Below are positions 33,350 through 43,139 of a stretch of DNA of 64,000 nucleotides, piece after piece. The DNA is from Macropodus opercularis (lineage: Eukaryota; Chordata; Actinopteri; Anabantiformes; Osphronemidae), in contig CM061098.1 in the NCBI GenBank assembly GCA_030770545.1, positions 6,838,001 to 6,902,000 of the forward strand, read 5' to 3'. How positions within the stretch are numbered: position 1 is the first letter of the stretch; the number at the start of each line of letters is the position of its first letter. The notes under the pieces are model-generated. The model did not search any database. It saw only the letters and a list, made by a program, of their open reading frames with translations, and was not told the origin of the DNA. Position numbers and translations under genes: made by a program.

Positions 33350-36240
33350 TTAAACTTAAACGGATAAGTCATAAATAAACTTGTCTGCGTGTTTTCCAGG
33401 GGCTTCATCTCTTTAACAAAATAGCAAGTGAGCTTGTTTATGTAAATGAATTCATGCTTGATATCTTTGTTTTGCATCTTATTTGAAGAAAAAGAGGCTC
33501 CTAACATTTACCTGACTTTAAAAATAACACATTTCTCTTCTTATAAACAAAAAATATGTGTATATATAACTGATCATAACTAAAATTCCAGGTTCTAAAG
33601 TCGAATCCGTCTTGCAGGAGTAAATACTGGCAGAAGTTTGTACATTCTGCTTGTCATGTTGCTGCCTGAATTTACCTTCCCCATATCTTTAATTTGTAGT
33701 CACCAGGAATAAAAGGCTGAGTCTCAGCTCTGGCAGCTCCCATGTCAGTCTTTGCAGGAGTGGGTGACAGAGAACAGCAGAGGCAGATAGCATGCTAAAA
33801 TCGCATCACTAGAGACCCCACATCAAAGTAGACCAAACCTCATATTGAGTGAACTTTTAAGCCAGAAAGACTGTGTGACATCAGAGCACCTAAAATGTGA
33901 CTGTCATGTTTTTCAAACTTCGCTGAACACAGCCTCAAAGACTTGAGAAGTAGTCAATGGCAAGCTCTGTTCAAACACACTCACTAAGATTAGCAGTCTT
34001 TGTCTTACAGGAACCTCAAAGACCAATTAGATTGAGAGATGGGTGTGACGAATTTGTCAAAAATAAGATGATAGATATCACTTTGGCAGTGAGCAAACAT
34101 GGTTGGGGATTTCACTCAAGCGCAGTCATTGACAAGGCTCTGTCAGAAAATGTGTCATCTTCAGCAGACCTGCCAGTTGACAAGGATGCAGCTTGGGATT
34201 GAGACTGATCAATTCCCAAACTGCCAACAAGACATGGCTCTGATAGCAGCACTTTATTTGGTGAAGTAGAAAAAGTACTATTTGCTTGGATATATTGTCA
34301 ACTTTGTATTTGTTAAGAAGCCCACGTCGTCCCAAGGTACAGACGTAAGAGAGTGCGCAGAAGATTTTACATATATAGAAAAGTGTCATATTCGTGTAGG
34401 TTTCAAACTTTGCCATCAGAGTCTCGGCTTCTGTTTGGACATCTAGCGGAAGTGGTGCACGGTGCACATGTCTGGCTTTGTTGTTTAATGTCCACCAATT
34501 CAACTCGCTTAATACTGGAGCTTGTCTTCGGCCACTGTTTCTAAAGTGAAATCCGATACTCAAAGCACTTTCCTCTTCAAAGTAATCTCCTGTTGTGCTT
34601 TGTGACCACAATAGTGTCAATCTCATATTTTCAAAGCCTCATGTCTGCGTCAGCTTTGAGTGGCTGTCTATAAATGTCTCCAAATAGAGTTGAGGCTTTG
34701 ATGGCTGGTCTGAAAACAGTTGGGAACGTTATGACAAAATATGAATTCCAAATACCGGTCTCTTGATTTGGCTGTACGTGAAATCTGACCTGTGATTTGT
34801 GAAATTGCTTTCATAAGCAAAAACTCTGTCTGATGTTGCGAGAGTAAGCTCTAAAGGATGGCGGCAGCTATAGGAAGGAAAACCCCAATCAGCTGTAAGC
34901 AGATCCTCAGAACACCTGCAGAAAACAATGAGTGCGAAAAGTAAGGCCTGAAACCCAAAGTGCAAATCAATCTTTTTTCTAACATGGTCGCTGATTTGCC
35001 ACAGTTGGCCCAAAAAATATGACTCAATTGATGAAGTAGCTGATTGACACAATTATCCATAAAATCTGATTCCCAAATTATTATTTAAATATGCAAAAGT
35101 TTTAGTTTTTTTCCGAACATGCTTTTAATTAAATATGTTTCTTTGTAGTTTTTTGACAAAACCACAATTTTCAGATGATGCTTTGGGAAAAACAATATTG
35201 TTTTATTTATTTTGTTTGTCTCTGACTGATTGTAGGTTAACAAAATACCACTAATGGCAAATATGTAAGTAACGCAGCCTTAGTTGCAGACCTCCCCTTT
35301 ACAGTAATGCGCTGTGTTGTATGCCTGCTTGTGTTGAATGTCTTTGTACTGAATTTCTACCACCATGAACCATGTATAGTTGTTTTCATGGATATAATAG
35401 TGGGATATATGAGGTTTCTGCGCACGTTAAAGCTCTTAGTGTTGTCCTAAACAATAGCCATTTGAAAAGCTGCGTTTGAAGCTCTGCCAAGTGATTGGGA
35501 ATAATCAAATGACAATAATCAGATGAAAAGAGAAGCAATCTCAATAAACTTTGTCATTCAGCCATTCAAGGTTCAGTCATATCAGAGGTGTTTTGCATAA
35601 CTATGAGACCCTGGTTCTAATCCTCAAAGGGTTTTGGGGCTACTTGGCTTTGCACTGTAGTCATTCAAGGTCGCAACCCGGTAGGAAATATGGGCTGCCA
35701 TAGCAACACAAAAATGCCCTTTAAAGGCTTAGCATAATTCTTCCCTAATAGAAAAATAACAGCGGCAAATCCCATCCTTAGTGAACTGGCTTATTTGACA
35801 GAGGCAGACTCCCACCTGTGAAGCACATAGTCACCACACCAATGCGCTAAGGCTACGATAAGATGAAAAAGAGCCCATCTCTGGATGGGGATGGGCGGCC
35901 TAAGCTCAAGCCAAATTCTTTCTCTTCTCTGAAGCTGAAAACAGCCCACAGTGTGTCTCTAGCTAGCTTTAGCTTTTTGAAGCTGGACAATATGAGCTGC
36001 CAAATGAATCATACTCTCTATATAGTACTTATCTTTGAAGTGCTTAAGCCATACTCTGAGAAAAAAACTTTGGCAAGCAAAGATGGCTTATATAGGATTC
36101 ACAGCGAGTGAATTGTTTTCACTTTCTTTGTTGAAATTATTTTAAACCAAACGAGTTGTTCGACGATTCATGCGTTTACTGTAACTGTCAAAATCGCTTT
36201 TAGTGCTAGTCGTATGAATTTGATTCAATCTAAACCTGCC
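33350..36240. other. Gene-free stretch with an enhancer-like block at about 33990-34230
   Basis: About 33990-34230 is balanced and repeat-free (AATTTGTCAAAAATAAG, GATTGAGACTGATCAATTCC). It resembles conserved non-coding DNA although a short plus-strand frame crosses it. Frames at 34126-34626 and 34729-35052 (minus) and 35863-36111 (plus, Lys/Ser-rich) have no recognisable motif and no splice support. Confidence 0.45.
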
Positions 36241-36297
36241 TAATAATCTGATTGTGTGACACCCTTCCCTCTGCCCCTCCTCCCACTTTGTTGCCAG

Positions 36298-36396
36298 GTA
36301 CCACCGAGATGGATTCTTGTCACCGTGTGAGTTGCATCAAGATGATGAGCACCGGGGAGAGAATAAATTACCGCCACACTTTGGAGTGGGAGGCAT
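36298..36396 (+). other. Exon-like cassette, 99 bp, strong splice signals
   Basis: The acceptor is excellent: a C/T-rich tract from about 36261 (CCCTTCCCTCTGCCCCTCCT) ending TTGCCAG. The donor is GCAT/GTAAGTAT. Between them lie 99 bp (divisible by three) with an ATG at 36309 that stays open to the donor (29 codons starting MDSCHRVSC, rich in Cys, Met and Glu). I do not recognise the peptide. It could be an exon of an undescribed transcript, a cassette in a long non-coding RNA, or a chance pairing inside a conserved element. Confidence 0.3.
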
Positions 36397-36612
36397 GTAA
36401 GTATCAGCCGCTACAGCAGTGCATTGCTCTCTGCGTATGGAATCACTAATGAGGAGCGATATTCAGTGATCTCGCAGCCATGGTGATCGAGCTAAAATCA
36501 AAGGCTTTATGAAATCATTACTGTCAAAACTAGCTATGAGAATCAAACGATTGCCCAACATGGATTTTTGTAAGAGGTATATGGTGCTGTTTTGTCATAT
36601 ACAAAAGCTAAG

Positions 36613-36638
36613 GGAGAGAGAGAGAGAGAGAGAGAGAG
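36613..36638. repeat. (GA)13 microsatellite
   Basis: A perfect GA run of about 26 bp in non-coding DNA. Confidence 0.95.
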
Positions 36639-38560
36639 TTGTAGCCGAGCGATGCTTCCTCCGCTGTGCACCTGAGTCAGCCATTTGTAGCCCGACAGGA
36701 TTTCTGTTTATTCACTACATTCAGCAGCCAGAGTCTCGTTGTCAGGCTCAGACGCCACAACCTTCCTGTCGGTGCTGTGCTGCAGATGCCAGCCACTTAT
36801 TCAGCTTCATTTAAAGGGTATTTCAGCTGCTTTCTCACTCCTGACTGTGCATAATCTCATCATTGTCAGAGATTGTTGTCCGTTTCGTGCCGTTCAAGAG
36901 CTCGTAGTCGAGTCAAGAAGACAGAGCAGAACTGAACCAAGAAGCTGATCGCATCATGATACACCGTGGAAGAAGCTGCTGGCTGTTGTTACCTGCTGCT
37001 CTATCTGTACAGAAATCCTCAGATTAATAGCGTCATTGAACTAATTCTTGGTACTCAGGGTTCAGATTCTGATAACCACCAAGCTAATATATCAGTCCTG
37101 TAAAGTATCTATGTTGGTTCAGCTTATTAGTAGATTTTCATTTGATATGCATGTGCATATGTACCATGCCACATTGTGAATACCCTCCCTATTGTTCTTG
37201 GCCTTTTTTTCTCTTGCTATATTTGGCTCCTCGGATTCTCTGTAGTCCTGCATCTTGCTTGGTTGGTAAATAACAGAATAGAGTAATTAAAGCAATGCTG
37301 TACGGTCGACTGTCCAATGAAAGGCCGGACTCAACTCTCTGAAGAGAACCCCATCGGCCCGTAAGACTCCTTTTTCAGAATCTTGTGCCGAGCACCTTAC
37401 TACATCAAAGCTTGCTCAGCAAGCATGTCTCAGAGACTCACATCTCGAGGAAAGAATGGCCTCTGCTGAGATCTGGACACCTCTGGCCTCATTTAACGTG
37501 CGCTGTCCCCTCCCCCTCTCCAGGCCCGAGTCCGAGGGTAGAGTGGCTATCTGACGAGATCACACAGAGAGGTGCGGGAACTTAAAGGCAAAGAGTTACT
37601 GCGCATCCAAAAGGATTCTATGAGAACGTATTCAATATGCCAGTCAGGGTTTTCAAAGTGCAGCACACCCTCTAGCCCCGGCAAACTCAAAGGGCATCAG
37701 TGCATCTTCAGTAGCGGGAATCTGGCCTCCATTAATTTAATGAGTCCAGGGTATTAGTATGCCATAGCCAGCTGTGAAGTCTGTCTTTTTTCATCTCTGG
37801 TGGAGTTTTAACGAAAGATCCACCAACTTGGGAGTGACAAAGGAGAACAGGGGACGAGGTGTGCTCATCTAATCTGAGATCAATTTCTAGCTGTCAGTCC
37901 TCAGAGGGCAATTTCCAGTGGTTAGGATGTCTTTGTGCACGCAGGAAATCCAGATAAAGAACGCAGAGTGGCACATTTACTGTCACCTGGAGAACTTTGC
38001 TGTCTCTTTACCATGATTGCATCGTCAGAAAACAGACATGAAACTTGTAAAAAATAATGGCCTGAGGATTGGCCCTCAGAGACATATTTGCATAACATAT
38101 TTGGAAACATGCTGTGGTCATTATAGCACTGTGAGCATTTTTTATTCAAATCTTGTCTACAGTCACTTCACAGTTAATTAGCTGAGTAAACAGCAGCGTT
38201 GCTTTCTAAAGCTGTAACACCTGACCTAAAGACGAACACACTGCCTGTCCATATCCAACAAGCTGACATGCAACTGACAGTCACCTGTAAGAGATTACAG
38301 AGACAGTGGAGGTTGCCAGGGCCTGTCAACCAGGAAGTAGCAGCTGCTGGAGCTAATTAAAGGCATAGTAACACAGTAAGAGAGCGCTGCTAGAGCGACA
38401 TCAAACACTATTCATGCCAGTCTGGAGTCTCATCTCTGGGATGCTGAGGCCTTGCGTGACCTGTGCTGGGAGCCTGCTGGGCTCTAAGTCTGACCTGAGA
38501 GCTGAGGGGTGAAGCAGAGCGGGTCAGAATCACGGTGGGGTGCACCTGGACCAGACTTAC
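36639..38560. other. Gene-free stretch
   Basis: Intergenic, mixed composition, no coding or RNA gene recognised. Short frames of 60-101 codons lack motifs. Confidence 0.55.
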
Positions 38561-38630
38561 CTGTGCCTTTGTATCTGCATACCAAAACGTGGCCATGCAG
38601 TCGCGTGGGTGCGAGTGCATGGACTCTGAC
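38561..38630 (-). other. Exon-like cassette, 70 bp, near-consensus splice sites (minus strand)
   Basis: Read on the minus strand, a pyrimidine-rich acceptor (CTCTCTTTTTCCTTTGTTGTGCAG) is followed by 70 bp and a textbook donor GCACAG/GTAAGT. All three frames are open; one contains two Met (MHSHPRDCMATFW). Both splice sites are close to the vertebrate ideal, which makes this the best-supported exon candidate in the desert. It may belong to a minus-strand transcript with the open stretches at 39.5, 41.2 and 42.9 kb. Identity unknown. Confidence 0.35.
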
Positions 38631-38639
38631 CTGCACAAC

Positions 38640-39430
38640 AAAGGAAAAAGAGAGAGCCTGGGTGAGAGGTCACGAGGATGGAGGAGACTTAGGGAAAACA
38701 CACGCAGGACACATTGACTAAACATGATCAGAGGGACACATATGGCTCAGCCGAGGTAGAACCAGATGCCCCCAGACGTCCTAATGAAATATAAGTCCAT
38801 TGCAAACACATCGTCTTGGTGCGGACTGTGCTGAAGTTATGCATAATTTAGCGATAAGCTTCAATTAGGATTCAATAACACTGCGTTTATCTGGTTATCT
38901 CTAGATAAAAAAAAAGAAAAAAAAAAGAAATACTTACATTTGCCCAGTTACAAATTAAAAAGCAGCTTCAGTCTGCCTTTCTCTCTCACTGAGCTCAGTC
39001 ATAATGAGCACTCTCCATGAACAAAAGTACCTGAGGCCCACTGAGGAAAGGTTGTTCTAGCCAATATTTATAGACATGCGATAAAAGAAAAAAGATAAAA
39101 GAACAGATAGTTGACTCTCCGCCGTCCGTCTGTTTCTTCTGAATCTGTATGTCAGTTGTAGAGCCGGTGTAACTAAGCAGAGAAACACATCCAAACAAAT
39201 CTCCTATGAAACTTTTGCTCAGTTGCGAAAATACACCAGATTAAGCAGCAGAAATATATTTTTTTCCACATCCCTTAAGACTGAGTTCTGTGTAGATAAA
39301 CTAGGAATTATCTGTTTGAATACTACACTGCATTTAAATATCACTTCCTGCACCAAAACTTTTTGCCCTTCGCTTGCTTTGAAGCGAAGCTTGAAGATAC
39401 ATAACAGGGTTGATGAGCACAATCACATAG
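38640..39430. other. Gene-free stretch
   Basis: A-rich tract near 38907-38930; otherwise AT-rich non-coding DNA without recognisable features. Confidence 0.6.
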
Positions 39431-39451
39431 GTGGCAGTTGCAGAGCTGAAT

Positions 39452-39727
39452 CTAAAAGGAGCGTAGCAGAAGGATGTGGGTGTCGTCTGTGTGCAGTGAC
39501 TCGGCCTCGTTCGGTGGAAGGCTCTGTGCTCTGTTGTGGCTCCGAGGGGCCAGTCCTGCCGGTGCTTCTAGGAAGACATCCGCGGCGGGGACGCCATGGC
39601 GCGTCTCCTCCACCACATGGGCAACCTGACGCAGGGCTCTGTCCCCAGCCGCCGTCACATCCTGCAGGGACGCGCGAAGGCAGACGTGTCTACTGGTCGT
39701 GTGACTGTCACCTGAGACAGACACCAA
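39452..39727 (-). other. GC-rich open stretch, protein-like, unrecognised
   Basis: A GC- and CpG-rich island in AT-rich DNA. The minus strand is open for about 90 codons with a protein-like sequence (core DVTAAGDRALRQVAHVVEE) ending at TAG 39452-39454, with a weak possible acceptor (CTGTCTCAG) at 39715/39714. The plus strand also has an ATG in strong context (39596) opening 39 codons (MARLLHHMGNL) and a consensus donor GGGAG/GTGAGC near 39749. Which strand is coding, if either, is unclear. It could be a coding exon, a decayed retrocopy or a TE relic. Confidence 0.25.
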
Positions 39728-41094
39728 TCTGCCACCGTCTCAGGGAGGTGAGCCCAGCACCTCTGACATATGCACAGAGCTTGTTCAAAATGACACCATC
39801 AAAACAGAGTATTATTTTCTTGACTGATAACACTTCACAACAGCAGCGAAAATTTCAATCCGGCCCACGCTGGAGACTTGCGTGCCTACCGAGCAGAAGG
39901 ACTGAACAGGAAAAAGCCTGTGCCTGGATTCTGGGGGCCTGAGATTATTCTGCCACCCTGGGCAGCCCAGGTCCTCTTGTGGTGTAAAATAGAGTGAAGG
40001 CAACTTTCCGCTTCACGTCTTTGTGGCTTCATGCTCACGGGGACTGGCTGTGAGGCTATGAGTGCTGTGTTCTTTCAGCAGTCGTCGTGTGGTCTCAATC
40101 TCTTTACACGTTTCACTGCCAGGCTCCTCTCTACCAGGCCTCCCCAAACTGTGTAATCAGCAGATGTCTTTATAGAGCAGCCCACTGCCACATGCACACC
40201 CCGTATTCTTTGCCAATTTCACTTTGGCAATATATAAATTTTTTTCTTTTAGATTATTATTATTCTTTCAAGCCTGGCAGCCATGTTGGTTTTGTACTTA
40301 ATATGGCCTGAGGTTTCAAATACCGCACCATTCAGCACTGAATTTCTATACCTGAACGATATATCCCAAGTGTACTTACACTAGCCTGTTCCATTATACC
40401 ACAGACCTGCTGATTTAAACAAACGCACAAGCAAAAAAAAATCTAAAAGAAATCTTTGACTTTAATAAAGACGAAGTCAAACCAACAGAGCAGGTTTCAG
40501 GGCTCAGCGTCTCGCAAGATAAAAATAATCGCTTTTAGTATAATATATGGAAGGAAGCCAGTTGCCTTTAATCAATATTCGGGCACAACAAACGGTTTCC
40601 TGTAATTCCCGATACACAAAACAAGACATTGCCGCTATAAAAAAACGCAAATTATACCAGTCGTGTGTTATGAAATTGACCCCAAATCTCTGGTCCCGTG
40701 AACGGTTAAATCAGACTCAAACACTTGTCCTGTGCTGTGACACCTTACTGGCAGTATGAGAAAATGGACAGAGCAGATTAGCCACCGTGTCTGCACCGGG
40801 TTAAAATCAGGCCGTGCTATACTCTTACACTGTTTTACAGAATTGCATACTAGTATTACGAGTATTGTCTTCTCTACATGTTTTTGATATTTTAAACACA
40901 ATGTGAGTCACTGCTCAGGGTTAAGCTACGCTACTGCATTTAATGTAGATACAATTTGCTCCGCGTCCGACGTTTCGAGGCGACATAAATGATATTTGTG
41001 TGACGTGTCAGTGCAAACACATTCTCCACTTGTGCTGTTTTATCTTTCATATATAAACAAATTAACAACTTCTGTTAGCGCTGCAACTAACTTT

Positions 41095-41288
41095 TCTGGA
41101 GTGACCACGGGCCCATGTGGCGTAATCTCTCCCTTCATTATGGGCATGTTAGCAACATGCATTTCCAGGTCCACGAGCACCACCTGGGCACCATCGGGCC
41201 GCGGACGCGCCAGTGCTCCTAGTCTGTCACCAGCTTCAACGTTGCTGCGGAAGGTGGCAGACTTGTTATGGGTTGGGTACTCGTGAGT
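41095..41288 (-). other. GC-rich open stretch, protein-like, possible exon
   Basis: On the minus strand, an acceptor-like TTGCTAATTTTGACAG is followed by an open frame of about 64 codons (LTHEYPTHNKSATFRS, then DGAQVVLVDLEMHVANMP, then PHGPVVTPEK) up to a possible donor AAAA/GTTAGT. GC content and codon choice differ sharply from the flanks, which are AT-rich and stop-dense. I do not recognise the family. On the plus strand another frame is also open and meets CTC/GTGAGT, so the strand is not certain. Confidence 0.25.
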
Positions 41289-41660
41289 GAGCTGTCAAAA
41301 TTAGCAACATTTCTGGTTTGTTTAAAAGGCAAAATGGGTCACAGGCTGCGGCAACGACTAAGACCCAAGAGGGATGCCATGATGTTCGTGGCTGAGAAAT
41401 TATTCATCGCTGTTATTATCACATGTAGAAAATATTTTCCGATTCTCCTCATTATCATCTGAAATAACCTGTCAGTTATGGGGACTAATTATTTCACATA
41501 ATTATGTCATATTAAGTGATATAAAACTGCTGATACTTCTGTCACTTACTCCTTAACGTCTTTACTGACCTTTGATAGCAATCATGTTAATGACAGCTCT
41601 ACAAATTCACTTTTTATTAATTGGGGATTTTGCTACAGTAATGACATGAAGAAAAGGGAG

Positions 41661-41697
41661 GTGTATGTGTGTGTGTGTGTGTGCGTGTTTGTGTGTC
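41661..41697. repeat. Imperfect (TG)n microsatellite
   Basis: GTGTATGTGTGTGTG-type run with a GCG interruption; non-coding. Confidence 0.9.
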
Positions 41698-42506
41698 TAA
41701 GTGGTGATGTTGGAGTTGTACACTTGGCAAGCATTTTTTTTTTCTTCGCTCCATTTGGTGACAGATTGGGTTTAAATAACATTATATCTTCACAGTTGTG
41801 ACTCACAAGCCTCAGCGTTACAAAGTCAGGGTGAGGTTTAGCACTTCAGATGAGGCTAAAGGAGGACCAGGTCGCCTCGCTTCGTCTTTTAGTTTATCAC
41901 GTTCTGCTAGGCCTAGTATGTGGGACTCAATTAACCATGTCTTCAACGCTCTCGTACTCTTCCCTAACGTCTGCCACTGACAGAACGGCCGATAAATGGC
42001 ACCAACGCTCTGCTTAGGCGACTTTGCTGAGTTGTTTAAAATGTTTAAAAACATTCAAAAAACTACCCAGCAAAAAGATTCAACCAGAAACAGGTTTGAG
42101 AACGTTGTGACATACAGTAAATTCGTCTTCACGGGTAGCCAATGATTACAGGCGTGTGTTACAAAAAGGAGACATAGCTTCACACTGATTGCAGCATGTT
42201 GCATTGTGGGGTGCTAAGCATTGCTCAAATGCTTCTAGCTACCATGCTAACTCCGCCGCTACTGTTTTCAACGTGACTTTGAATTTTTCAGCGGAGGTCA
42301 TAGCAGGGTGCGTCTTTCTCCTGAACCCCATGCAGGAGAGCGTGCAGGGGGAGCGTTTTTAACATCGACGCTCCGGGCTCAGAAGGCTCCAGCAATGTTA
42401 ATGTAGCATTGACTCTCTGAAGCGGTTTACGTTACCAGCGGCCCTGCCCCCCTCATCAGCCATGTTTGTTTTTGCTGGTGTTGTGCTATCAAAGGCTAAC
42501 TGCTTT

Positions 42507-42526
42507 ACAGCACCTCCTGGTGCTCC
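42507..42526 (-). promoter_or_regulatory. CTCF-like site
   Basis: On the minus strand GGAGCACCAGGAGGTGCTGT closely matches the CTCF core CCACCAGGGGGCGCTG, and is almost palindromic (AGCACC...GGTGCT). It lies in a GC-richer segment (42260-43130) next to another protein-like frame. Seen as sequence; boundary function inferred. Confidence 0.35.
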
Positions 42527-42715
42527 CCGCGAGGAAACTTCTCCTTTCGGAATGAAGAACTCACGCCACACAAAGGTAATAACAACAGTCCATTTCACTA
42601 TGTGTGAATTTTTCATTCTTTTTTTCTTTCATTATTAAACAGAGTTTGATTCGTAATGATACTGTTGTACGGATGCAGAATTGGACATTGGTGCAGGGCC
42701 TTTAAAATCACTGAA

Positions 42716-42985
42716 CTAAGCTAATTGACTTGTTACTGTTGACGCGTTTCCAAAGACCTGCTCGATTCCCTCTGTAACTTCTCCCTCACTACGGTTGCAC
42801 TTTAACTTGTTTGGCAGAACTTTGCCAGATGACGTCCTGACGGTGGCGCGTCTTCGTAAAGCAGTAAACATGGTGTACTTGTCCAGGAGCGACACGCTGG
42901 AGTCCGGCCTTTTGCTCCAAAGCTTTGCTTGTGCTCTGCTTTGACGCACTTGCTCTGTCCTGAGCTGCCTGTCCTTGAAATCCAA
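42716..42985 (-). other. Open stretch of about 89 codons, protein-like, unrecognised
   Basis: The minus-strand frame starts after an in-frame TAA and has no ATG at its left end (first codon TTG). It reads as a charged, Arg/Lys/Ser-rich peptide (RQSRAQAKLWSKRPD, then LLDKYTMFTALRRRATVRT) ending in TAG. A second minus-strand frame overlaps it, so chance openness in GC-rich DNA is a real alternative. It is the rightmost of a series of minus-strand candidates (42.9, 41.2, 39.6, 38.6 kb). Confidence 0.2.
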
Positions 42986-43139
42986 GGCTTAGTATGAGGT
43001 GGGGCACGGAGGAGGGATAAGGGCTGTCACCGCTGCTGCTGGGGCGCCTGCACCAGCAGTGGATGGAAACTAATAAAGACGCACACTGGCAGGACTCTGC
43101 CACCAAGCAATGAGATGTCACCATAAACAAGCTGCAAGA

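Noticed and set aside
33061..33507. 148-codon minus-strand frame
   Set aside because: It runs through the C11 and G18 tracts (giving a Pro run) and has no domain or splice support.
34126..34626. 166-codon minus-strand frame
   Set aside because: No recognisable motif, overlapping open frames, and a texture like conserved non-coding DNA.
35604..35650. AGACCCTGG word reminiscent of the miR-504 5' end, considered because miR-504 lies in FGF13 near ZIC3 in mammals
   Set aside because: The match stops after nine bases and the flanks do not form a convincing hairpin.
35863..36111. 82-codon Lys/Ser-rich plus-strand frame
   Set aside because: Low-complexity composition, no homology recognised and no splice signals; probably chance.
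39223..39942. 239-codon plus-strand frame
   Set aside because: It spans AT-rich and GC-rich halves of unlike composition with no domain; only the GC-rich part is kept as a candidate.
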